From an uncultured Bacteroidales bacterium (lineage in GTDB: Bacteria; Bacteroidota; Bacteroidia; Bacteroidales; JAUNSR01): a DNA stretch of 5,413 nucleotides. Both the position numbers and the translations under genes were made by a program. The stretch covers positions 1-5,413 of the forward strand of contig CAMTOT010000218.1 of NCBI GenBank assembly GCA_947074165.1, in the 5' to 3' direction. Under the pieces are notes generated by a model. The model saw only the letters and a list, made by a program, of their open reading frames with translations, was not told the DNA's origin and did no database searches. Below, in pieces: positions 1 through 5,413 of the stretch; position 1 is the stretch's first letter, and each line of letters starts with the position of its first letter.

Positions 1-30
1 CTGGAGTTCAGACGTGTGCTCTTCCGATCT
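1..30. other. Illumina TruSeq adapter remnant (left end, artefact)
   Basis: These 30 bases are not biological. They match the TruSeq read-2 adapter in the orientation ending GCTCTTCCGATCT, with its first four bases (GTGA) missing. They are the exact reverse complement of 5366-5395. Native DNA starts at 31. The sequence left of 31 should be trimmed, and the gene running into it is truncated by the end of the assembly rather than by a mutation. Confidence 0.98.
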
Positions 31-392
31 CCATAGTGCCCGATCATAAGAAATACATCTTTATTATCTTTAAGAATATCCCATACTATTTCTGAATTTT
101 TATACACAAAACGGCGTTTCATCTCCTCGTCAGAGATATGAAGCAGCTTGATAGTCTCTACTATATAATCGCAGAAATGTCTGTAAAATCCTTTTTCTAT
201 CTTTATTATCTCTTCGGGTGACTTCTCTGGAAATGAGTTTGTAAGATTCTTACGCACCACTTTTTTCCTGTACCCAACGATATAATAAACAAGATAGTAA
301 AGCCCGTCGCTCACCAGATAAAGCACCTTAAACGGCAACCAGGCAAGCAGGTAAAGCAGACCTTCAAGTATAGTAAACAGAAATGCTCCCAT
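31..392 (-). CDS. LpxL/HtrB-family lipid A acyltransferase, 5' part only
   Basis: The first 120 codons of a leftward gene are present, starting at the ATG at 390-392 and open to the end of native DNA. The product begins MGAFLFTILEGLLYLLAWLP, a hydrophobic N-terminal membrane segment (about residues 4-40), then YRKKVVRKNLTNSFPEKS, which is typical of the lysophospholipid/lipid A acyltransferase family, where a basic stretch leads to N-x-x-x-x-F-P. The last codons give FLMIGHYG, the beginning of the family's catalytic HxxxxD/E motif (His119). The acidic residue and the remaining two thirds or so of the protein are lost. Family members transfer acyl chains to the lipid A precursor at the cytoplasmic face of the inner membrane. 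The start lies 21 bp after the stop of mtaB, with no promoter or terminator visible between, so the two are probably cotranscribed. The leader is A-rich with no Shine-Dalgarno. Codons reading on into 1-30 are adapter. Confidence 0.85.
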
Positions 393-413
393 AGTATTTT
401 AATTTTTTATAGT

Positions 414-1730
414 TTATTCAGCCAGCAATGAATCACCGGCTTCATTGAAATCACCAAGTTTTATCTCCACGCATTTGTTGATAACAGAAGCGTCGAACGG
501 AGCTTCCACTCTAACGTAGTTATCAGTGAATCCGTGCATTGGTTTATCTTTGCCAGGTTGTTCAAAAAGAACTTTCATTGTTTTGCCCTTCTGTGACTCA
601 TAAAATGCTTTCAGCTTTCTCTCTGAAATCTCAAGGATAGCCTGACTACGACGATGCTTCTCTTTAGGATCTACTACATAGTCAATTTTAAGCGCCTGCG
701 TACCGGCACGCTCTGAGTATGTAAACACGTGAAGCTGACTTATGTCAAGCGACTCAATGAAATTAAGCGCGCTTTCAAAGTATTCTGGCCTCTCGCCACG
801 AACTCCCACTATAACATCTACACCGATAAAACAGTGAGGCATGACCGACTTGATTTTATTTACTTTGTGCGCAAACAGAGCTGTATCGTAATGACGTCGC
901 ATTAGTTTAAGCACCTCATCACAACCAGACTGTAAAGGTATATGAAAATGAGGCACAAAGCGTTTCGATTGCGCTACATATTCTATTATCTCATCTGTAA
1001 GCAGTTCCGGTTCGATAGAAGAGATTCGGTATCTCTCTATTCCCTCTACATTGTCAAGTGCTTTAATAAGATCAATAAGTTTCTCTCCGTTTGACTTACC
1101 GAAGTCTCCGATATTGACACCCGTCAGTACAATCTCTTTACCTCCCTCAGCAGCTACGGTTTGTGCCTGTTTTACAAGGTCGGCGATGTCGCCGTTGCGG
1201 CTACGTCCGCGAGCCAGAGGAATAGTACAGTAAGAGCAGAAATAGTCGCATCCGTCTTGTACTTTTAGGAAATAACGCGTACGGTCTCCACGAGAACATG
1301 AGTGATGAAACTTCTTAATATCTTTGAATTTAGATGTCACAACCTCACCATGTCCGGAATCTGATTTTTGCAGATTACCAAGATAATTGACTATCTCAAG
1401 CTTCTGCTCAGCTCCCAACACAAGATCTACATCCTGTATATCCGCTACTTCCTCAGGTTTAAGCTGAGCGTAACATCCGGTAACAACGATAAACGCTCCG
1501 GGATGTTTTTTAGCGATTTTTCTTATTGTCTGACGACATTTCTTATCGGCAAGTTCTGTCACAGAACATGTATTGACCACACATATATTGGCTGTCTCTC
1601 CGCCTCGTACTTTGCGTACACCATGCTCTTCGAGAACTTTTCCTATTGCCGAACTTTCGGCGAAATTTAGTTTACAGCCAAGCGTATAATATGCGGCTGT
1701 TTTATTTTCAAATATTGTATTATCTATCAT
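414..1730 (-). CDS. mtaB: tRNA (ms2)t6A methylthiotransferase MtaB
   Basis: A complete 438-residue radical-SAM methylthiotransferase. By family knowledge MtaB adds a methylthio group to t6A at position 37 of ANN-decoding tRNAs, using S-adenosylmethionine and two 4Fe-4S clusters, in the cytoplasm. Domains seen in order: an N-terminal UPF0004 domain (about 10-125) with cluster cysteines C19 (TLGCKLN), C55 (VNTCSVT) and C86 (VTGCYAQ); a radical-SAM core (about 147-375) with the CxxxCxxC motif C161/C165/C168 in QDGCDYFCSYCTIPLARGRSR's first 20 residues; and a C-terminal TRAM-like RNA-binding domain (about 376-438). The TLGCKLN form and the RGRSR after the SAM motif favour MtaB over MiaB and RimO. 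All six expected cysteines are present and the length is normal, so it should be active. The ATG at 1728-1730 lies about 25 bp downstream of a Bacteroidetes-type -7 box. The acyltransferase gene follows 21 bp downstream. Confidence 0.93.
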   Translation of the reverse strand: MIDNTIFENKTAAYYTLGCKLNFAESSAIGKVLEEHGVRKVRGGETANICVVNTCSVTELADKKCRQTIRKIAKKHPGAFIVVTGCYAQLKPEEVADIQDVDLVLGAEQKLEIVNYLGNLQKSDSGHGEVVTSKFKDIKKFHHSCSRGDRTRYFLKVQDGCDYFCSYCTIPLARGRSRNGDIADLVKQAQTVAAEGGKEIVLTGVNIGDFGKSNGEKLIDLIKALDNVEGIERYRISSIEPELLTDEIIEYVAQSKRFVPHFHIPLQSGCDEVLKLMRRHYDTALFAHKVNKIKSVMPHCFIGVDVIVGVRGERPEYFESALNFIESLDISQLHVFTYSERAGTQALKIDYVVDPKEKHRRSQAILEISERKLKAFYESQKGKTMKVLFEQPGKDKPMHGFTDNYVRVEAPFDASVINKCVEIKLGDFNEAGDSLLAE

Positions 1731-1754
1731 TGATTTCCCATCTTTTCAAGACCG

Positions 1755-1762
1755 CAAAGTTA
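1755..1762 (-). promoter_or_regulatory. Bacteroidetes-type -7 box for mtaB
   Basis: Read on the minus strand this is TAACTTTG, a full match to the TAnnTTTG -7 element used by the primary sigma factor of Bacteroidota, followed by GCGGTC. Transcription would begin a few bases further left, giving a leader of about 20 bases before the mtaB start at 1730. I see no convincing TTTG -33 element at the usual distance, so the call rests on the -7 box and its position. Confidence 0.6.
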
Positions 1763-1813
1763 CATATTTTAAAGAGTAATTATAGTTAACAAGTATGTAA
1801 GGTTATGAAATTA

Positions 1814-1845
1814 TTAGTTTAACACAGTAAATCTTTATATTTTTG
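1814..1845 (+). promoter_or_regulatory. Bacteroidetes-type promoter for the acyl-CoA ligase gene
   Basis: The -7 box is TATTTTTG (1838-1845), matching TAnnTTTG. Twenty bases upstream is TTAG (1814-1817), one base off the TTTG -33 consensus and at the expected spacing. Transcription would start near 1850, leaving a leader of about 20 bases before the ATG at 1872. The leader has no clear Shine-Dalgarno, only AGTGAG at weak complementarity, which is usual for this phylum. Confidence 0.6.
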
Positions 1846-1871
1846 CACAAAATGTAGAAAAGTGAGCTATC

Positions 1872-3542
1872 ATGGTACAGCAAAATTTTATTAAACTATA
1901 CGAGGCCAGCTTCAGAGAAAACTTTGATTTACCGGCTTTCAGCGATTATACGGATAAAACTACAATTACATATAAAGAGTTTGCACAGGAGATAAAAAAA
2001 CTACATCTTCTTTTTGACGAACTCGGTATAAATAAAGGAGATAAGATATCTCTTATCGGGCGAAACAATGTGCGTTGGGCTACTACTTATATGGCAGTTA
2101 TTACTTACGGAGCGGTAATTGTACCTATACTTCAGGATTTCCCTGCCAATGATATTCAGCACATTGTGAATCACTCTGATTCGGTGCTTTTATTTATTGC
2201 GGATAATATCTGGGATTCTGTAGAGGAGGAAACTCTGCCAAATGTAAAAGGTATATTTTCGCTTAATAACGGTAAAGTGCTGAATAAATATAATTCGGCT
2301 AAAATACTTGAGGCTAAAGAGGAAGCGGAGAATAATTACAAGTCTAATTTGGGAGAAGATTTCTCTAAAGAAGATATTGTATACGCTGATTGTTCTAACG
2401 AAGAGATAGTATTGATTAATTATACTTCCGGCACTACGGGATTTAGCAAAGGCGTAATGCTGACAGGAAATAACCTGGCTGGAAATACTGTGTTTGGTAT
2501 TAATCAGAAGCTTCATTATAAGGGGACGCGATGCCTGTCATTCCTTCCGCTCGCTCATGCTTACGGATGCGCTTTTGATTATCTTGTACCTCTTGCAGTG
2601 GGTACTCATATCACGCTGCTTGGCAAGATACCTTCACCTAAAATTATTCTCGAAGCGTTTGCAGAGGTCAAACCGCATCTTGTATGCAGCGTGCCTCTTG
2701 TCATGGAAAAGGTATATCGCAAAACGATCCTGCCTCAGATGAACAGACGCGCCGTGAGATGGGCTGTCAATATCCCTTTGCTTGATAATACGATATACAG
2801 AAAGGTGCGCCAGAAAATGATGGAAAGTTTTGGCGGCTGTTTTGAACAGATCATTATCGGAGGTGCTCCTCTTAATAAAGAGGTTGAAGACTTCTTTTAC
2901 AAGATTAAACTGCCGTTCACCATTGGTTACGGGATGACTGAGTGCGGTCCGCTTATAAGCTATACCCACTATTCAGAATTTATACCGGGAACTGCAGGTC
3001 GTGTACTTGAAGGATTTATGGATGTTAAGATTGATTCTGCCGATCCTTTTAATATACCTGGAGAGATACTTGTAAAAGGAGAAAACGTCATGAAAGGCTA
3101 CTATAAGAACGAAGAGGCTACTAAAGCTGTTCTTGATGAAGACGGATGGTTGCACACAGGCGATATGGGAACTATATCAGAGGATAAGACTATCTCTATA
3201 CGCGGACGCTCTAAAACAATGATTCTTGGCGCAAGCGGTCAGAATATTTACCCTGAGGAGATTGAATCAAAACTTAACAATCTACCTTTCGTTATGGAGA
3301 GTCTTGTTATTGAGAAGAATGGTAAACTTGTCGCACTTATTGTGCCCGACCTTGCGGCTGCGGATCAGTTTGGACTTGCTCATGACGATCTTCCGATCGC
3401 GATGGAGGAGAACCGCAAAGCTCTTAATAAAACGGTAGCAGCTTATGAGGTTATATCTGAAGTGAGACTTTACCCTACCGAATTTGAGAAAACGCCTAAA
3501 AAAAGTATAAAAAGATATCTTTATACGAATCTTACAAAATAA
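1872..3542 (+). CDS. AMP-binding long-chain fatty acid-CoA ligase-like protein
   Basis: A complete 556-residue member of the adenylate-forming (ANL) superfamily. Family members activate a carboxylic acid with ATP to an acyl-adenylate and transfer it to coenzyme A; long-chain fatty acids are the likely substrates by overall resemblance to FadD/ACSL proteins. Motifs seen: phosphate loop YTSGTTGFSKG (T185-G194), YGMTE (353-357), GWLHTGD (425-431, with the ribose-binding aspartate D431), hinge region RGRSK (444-448) and GQNIYPEEIE (456-465). Residues 1 to about 440 form the large adenylation domain and the rest the mobile C-terminal lid. No signal peptide is visible, so it is probably cytoplasmic or peripherally membrane-bound. 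The C-terminal A10 motif is TPKKSIKR (541-548), where the position usually holding the catalytic lysine appears to be Ser545, with lysines at 543, 544 and 547. This may be a lineage variant. The gene has its own promoter, diverges from mtaB and ends in a strong hairpin, so it is probably monocistronic. Confidence 0.88.
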   Translation: MVQQNFIKLYEASFRENFDLPAFSDYTDKTTITYKEFAQEIKKLHLLFDELGINKGDKISLIGRNNVRWATTYMAVITYGAVIVPILQDFPANDIQHIVNHSDSVLLFIADNIWDSVEEETLPNVKGIFSLNNGKVLNKYNSAKILEAKEEAENNYKSNLGEDFSKEDIVYADCSNEEIVLINYTSGTTGFSKGVMLTGNNLAGNTVFGINQKLHYKGTRCLSFLPLAHAYGCAFDYLVPLAVGTHITLLGKIPSPKIILEAFAEVKPHLVCSVPLVMEKVYRKTILPQMNRRAVRWAVNIPLLDNTIYRKVRQKMMESFGGCFEQIIIGGAPLNKEVEDFFYKIKLPFTIGYGMTECGPLISYTHYSEFIPGTAGRVLEGFMDVKIDSADPFNIPGEILVKGENVMKGYYKNEEATKAVLDEDGWLHTGDMGTISEDKTISIRGRSKTMILGASGQNIYPEEIESKLNNLPFVMESLVIEKNGKLVALIVPDLAAADQFGLAHDDLPIAMEENRKALNKTVAAYEVISEVRLYPTEFEKTPKKSIKRYLYTNLTK

Positions 3543-3578
3543 AAAATGCCCTGTCATAATTAGTGACAGGGCATTTTT
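3542..3578. terminator. Bidirectional intrinsic terminator between convergent genes
   Basis: A perfect inverted repeat: TGCCCTGTCA (3547-3556) pairs with TGACAGGGCA (3564-3573) around a seven-base loop (3557-3563). The stem extends through A3542-3546 paired with T3574-3578. The T-run follows the GC-rich stem on the plus strand, and the A-run gives the equivalent U-tract on the minus strand. It therefore serves both the acyl-CoA ligase gene (stop 3540-3542) and the convergent membrane-protein gene (stop 3583-3585). Only 40 bp separate the two stops and the hairpin fills nearly all of it. Confidence 0.93.
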
Positions 3579-3582
3579 CTTA

Positions 3583-4806
3583 TTATTTAAATGTCAATCG
3601 CAGACCCAGATTAAGGGTCAGATTTAAAGGATTGTCATCATATATTGTTCTTACCTTTGAGTCGGCATCGAAGTTGTAAGCTGCTCCGGGTTCAAAATAT
3701 ATCCCAAGACTCGGGATGAATTTATATTCCATACCAAGAGATGCCAGTCCTGCAAATCTCAACGATTCGTCACGTACGTGTTTACCGTCTATAGTACCAT
3801 TAATGCAGACAGCCATGCTTGCTCCTGCTGAAACGTAAATACTTAATTTCTTATTATCAATGAAATTATAACTCCCCTTAAGAGGAAAAGATATATAATT
3901 CATCTTTTGCTTCTTCTCTATAACTTTAGATTCATCAGAAAGCGTTGAGTTAAGCATTGTATAGCTTACGCCTGTCTCTAAAGAGAATCTGTCTGTCAAA
4001 TACTTTCTGACATTTAGCCCAAACGTAACAGGCTGTGAATGTTTGTATTGATAATCAGACAGATAAGCAAGACCATCACTAAACTGCACAACCTTACCGT
4101 CAGGTATCTCTATTGCACCATCAATATCCCGACACAGCTCACTTGCAGGTATAGCAGCTAAGTCTAGCGTACCGGATTTACTATGTTCGGGTGAACTTGA
4201 AGAAGCCAGAGCTAAAGACCAACTCTTATTATTTGATCTTATCGCAGTCTTATTATATGTATAAGATTCATTCCCGGGCAAATTATCCGTATAGTAAGGG
4301 CTCTTCTCTGATTTTACAATTACAACTTCACAATTTTCTTCTTCGGCAGATATGTTATCATCCAAAGCTACTTCCTGCGTATAATCAGTCTGACTGCTGA
4401 TAAAGTTTTGTTCCGGGGTTTCAATTATCAACGCAGGTCTGTTTGCCGGCTTATTTATTGTTTCATTTATAACATTATCAACTTCAGAATGAGCTAACAG
4501 ATCAGACTCTTCACTTTCCATCTGTACGACTGCCTCCTGCGCATAAGATTTCTCTTCAGTAATAATATATCCTGTCTCATTATACATATAATTTACAGAA
4601 AACAGCATAGCCAGCATAGCCGCGACTGACGATGTTATGACAACGCTTTTTCTCTTAAAGAACGGAATCACAGGAGCTTTGCCGGGCTCCAGCTCCATCT
4701 GAAGTTTGTCCCATGAAAGACGCGTCGGTTCCTGATAGTTCTCTAACGACGACTTCATAGCCTTTAGCCATTCATCATTATTATTTTTTAAACTATCCTT
4801 TGACAT
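3583..4806 (-). CDS. Dual-membrane anti-sigma factor with C-terminal outer-membrane beta-barrel (Dma-like)
   Basis: A 407-residue protein that overlaps the upstream ECF sigma gene by 14 bp. Regions seen: a charged cytoplasmic N-terminus (1-53) with DEWLKAMKSSLENY and LSWDKLQMEL, amphipathic stretches suited to binding a sigma factor; a single hydrophobic helix (about 54-74) after KRK, which predicts N-terminus inside; a polar, acid- and serine-rich periplasmic stretch (about 76-194) without a recognisable fold; and a C-terminal region with about eight alternating beta strands (near 195-203, 259-269, 273-286, 302-314, 320-337, 349-363, 366-379 and 393-406) ending LRLTFK, like small OmpX/OmpW-type barrels. 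There is no cleavable signal peptide, so the helix should stay in the inner membrane while the barrel inserts in the outer membrane. The likely role is to hold the sigma factor and respond to outer-membrane state, as for the Dma proteins of Bacteroides thetaiotaomicron (family knowledge). The annotation 'porin family protein' would miss the N-terminal half. Sigma binding is inferred from context. Confidence 0.8.
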   Translation of the reverse strand: MSKDSLKNNNDEWLKAMKSSLENYQEPTRLSWDKLQMELEPGKAPVIPFFKRKSVVITSSVAAMLAMLFSVNYMYNETGYIITEEKSYAQEAVVQMESEESDLLAHSEVDNVINETINKPANRPALIIETPEQNFISSQTDYTQEVALDDNISAEEENCEVVIVKSEKSPYYTDNLPGNESYTYNKTAIRSNNKSWSLALASSSSPEHSKSGTLDLAAIPASELCRDIDGAIEIPDGKVVQFSDGLAYLSDYQYKHSQPVTFGLNVRKYLTDRFSLETGVSYTMLNSTLSDESKVIEKKQKMNYISFPLKGSYNFIDNKKLSIYVSAGASMAVCINGTIDGKHVRDESLRFAGLASLGMEYKFIPSLGIYFEPGAAYNFDADSKVRTIYDDNPLNLTLNLGLRLTFK

Positions 4807-5335
4807 ATTCTTTTATTTTAATTGTTAATAGAGCCTTGGCTCTTGATAACTGAGATGATGAGCTTTTCTCATTTATTCCCAGCATTAATGCAATCTCTTT
4901 ATGAGATTTTTCTTCAAATGTATATAAGTTGAATACGGTACGATAACCGTCAGGCAATTCACTTATAAATTTCATTAATATATCCTTAGGGATCATTTCT
5001 ATATCTTCGGGCTCCGGCTGATCAGACAGCTCAAGCATCTCCTCAATAGATATTACGGGGTCATTATTATTATTTTTACGAAGATACTCTAATGCGATAT
5101 TTACAGTTACCCGCTCTAGCCAAGCCCTGAGCGAGCCTTCACCTCTATATGCAAACTTATCTATAGAGCTGAATATTTTTATAAAACTATCATGCAGGAG
5201 ATCTTCAGCAATCTCTCTGTTGGCCGTATAGCGATACAAGAGCGTGAACAAGCGTCCGCCATAAGTCTCATAGAGCTTCTTTCGGGCGTTGTTATCTCCT
5301 AGCTTACAGCATTCTGATAATTTTAATTCATCCAT
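4793..5335 (-). CDS. ECF-family RNA polymerase sigma factor (Das-like partner)
   Basis: A complete 180-residue sigma factor of the extracytoplasmic function type, with only regions 2 and 4. Region 2 covers about residues 20-88 and includes LLHDSFIKIFSSIDKF (46-61, core polymerase binding) and GSLRAWLERVTVNIALEYLR (67-86, -10 recognition). An acidic linker (about 91-116) joins it to region 4 (about 118-176), with LPDGYRTVFNLY and the helix-turn-helix SHKEIALMLGINEKSSSSQL (144-163) for -35 recognition. No extra C-terminal domain is present. It directs RNA polymerase to an envelope-related regulon in the cytoplasm. Its stop (4793-4795) lies inside the next gene, so synthesis of sigma and inhibitor is probably coupled, as is usual for a sigma/anti-sigma pair. 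The start at 5333-5335 has a good AGAGGA six bases upstream. Its promoter is lost, as native DNA stops 30 bases before the start. Confidence 0.92.
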   Translation of the reverse strand: MDELKLSECCKLGDNNARKKLYETYGGRLFTLLYRYTANREIAEDLLHDSFIKIFSSIDKFAYRGEGSLRAWLERVTVNIALEYLRKNNNNDPVISIEEMLELSDQPEPEDIEMIPKDILMKFISELPDGYRTVFNLYTFEEKSHKEIALMLGINEKSSSSQLSRAKALLTIKIKEYVKG

Positions 5336-5341
5336 TTACGA

Positions 5342-5347
5342 TCCTCT
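5342..5347 (-). promoter_or_regulatory. Shine-Dalgarno of the ECF sigma gene
   Basis: Read on the minus strand this is AGAGGA, six bases before the ATG at 5335. It is the only clear Shine-Dalgarno among the five genes here and supports the chosen start. The others have A-rich leaders, as is common in Bacteroidota. Confidence 0.6.
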
Positions 5348-5365
5348 TACTATTATAAATGCATA

Positions 5366-5413
5366 AGATCGGAAGAGCACACGTCTGAACTCCAGTCACC
5401 GCTCATTATCTCG
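5366..5413. other. Illumina TruSeq adapter with i7 index (right end, artefact)
   Basis: Bases 5366-5399 match the TruSeq adapter beginning AGATCGGAAGAGC and ending CCAGTCAC. Bases 5400-5407 (CGCTCATT) fit the eight-base i7 index position and correspond to index D703 of the TruSeq HT set as I recall it. Bases 5408-5413 (ATCTCG) begin the flow-cell side of the adapter. None of this is biological. Native DNA ends at 5365, which removes the promoter region of the sigma factor gene. Confidence 0.98.

Noticed and set aside
1368..1670. A 100-codon plus-strand open frame opposite mtaB.
   Set aside because: It lies wholly antisense to conserved mtaB codons, has no leader or promoter signal and resembles no family. 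The same holds for the other short frames opposite or within the acyl-CoA ligase, mtaB and barrel genes.
414..1730. MiaB or RimO as the identity of the methylthiotransferase.
   Set aside because: The TLGCKLN N-terminal motif, the sequence following the radical-SAM cysteines and the overall form fit MtaB better. MiaB usually has a longer N-terminus, and RimO acts on ribosomal protein S12 with a different TRAM region.
1785..1790. GTTAAC palindrome as a regulator operator.
   Set aside because: A six-base palindrome is expected by chance in AT-rich DNA, and no longer symmetry surrounds it, so it is not listed as a feature.
3583..4806. Calling the barrel protein an ordinary secreted porin.
   Set aside because: The hydrophobic helix starts near residue 54 after a charged N-terminus and lacks a signal-peptidase site, and the gene overlaps a sigma factor. 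Both point to a membrane-anchored anti-sigma factor carrying a barrel.
5352..5357. TATAAT on the minus strand upstream of the sigma gene as a -10 box.
   Set aside because: Transcription would start in or next to the Shine-Dalgarno, any -35 position would fall in adapter, and Bacteroidota promoters use TAnnTTTG rather than TATAAT.
1..5395. A perfect 30-bp terminal inverted repeat (1-30 with 5366-5395) suggesting a transposon or linear plasmid.
   Set aside because: Both copies are Illumina TruSeq adapter in opposite orientation. No transposase, target duplication or replication gene is present.

Overview
The window is a 5.3 kb piece of chromosome-like DNA, positions 31-5365, from a member of the Bacteroidota, probably Bacteroidales. 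It is capped at both ends by untrimmed Illumina TruSeq adapter sequence (1-30 and 5366-5413, the latter including an eight-base sample index). The assignment rests on three things: promoter motifs of the TAnnTTTG type, A-rich leaders with weak or no Shine-Dalgarno in front of most genes, and proteins of Bacteroidales type. These are an ECF sigma factor next to an anti-sigma/outer-membrane-barrel fusion, and an acyl-CoA ligase with a TPKKSIKR C-terminal motif. Base composition is AT-rich by eye. The adapters make both ends artificial, so the first and last genes have lost their true context.

Layout. Leftward from 1730: mtaB (tRNA methylthiotransferase, 414-1730), then 21 bp later the 5' part of an LpxL/HtrB-type lipid A acyltransferase (31-392), cut off at its catalytic histidine motif by the left adapter. 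Rightward from 1872: a complete long-chain fatty acid-CoA ligase-like gene (1872-3542). The 141 bp between the two divergent starts carries a promoter-like -7 box in each direction. The ligase ends in a strong bidirectional terminator hairpin (3542-3578). Leftward from 5335: an ECF sigma factor (4793-5335) whose end overlaps by 14 bp the start of a 407-residue membrane protein (3583-4806).

How the genes work together. The most interesting unit is the sigma factor plus its overlapping partner. The partner has a short cytoplasmic N-terminus, one inner-membrane helix, a long polar periplasmic stretch and a C-terminal eight-strand outer-membrane-type beta-barrel. It therefore looks like one polypeptide joining both membranes, able to pass outer-membrane state directly to a cytoplasmic sigma factor. 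This matches the dual membrane-spanning anti-sigma factor (Dma) and associated sigma factor (Das) arrangement described in Bacteroides thetaiotaomicron, so it is recent rather than wholly undescribed biology. The acyltransferase and acyl-CoA ligase are both lipid-related, but nothing in the sequence ties them to the sigma system. No RNA genes, CRISPR arrays, insertion sequences or phage genes were seen.
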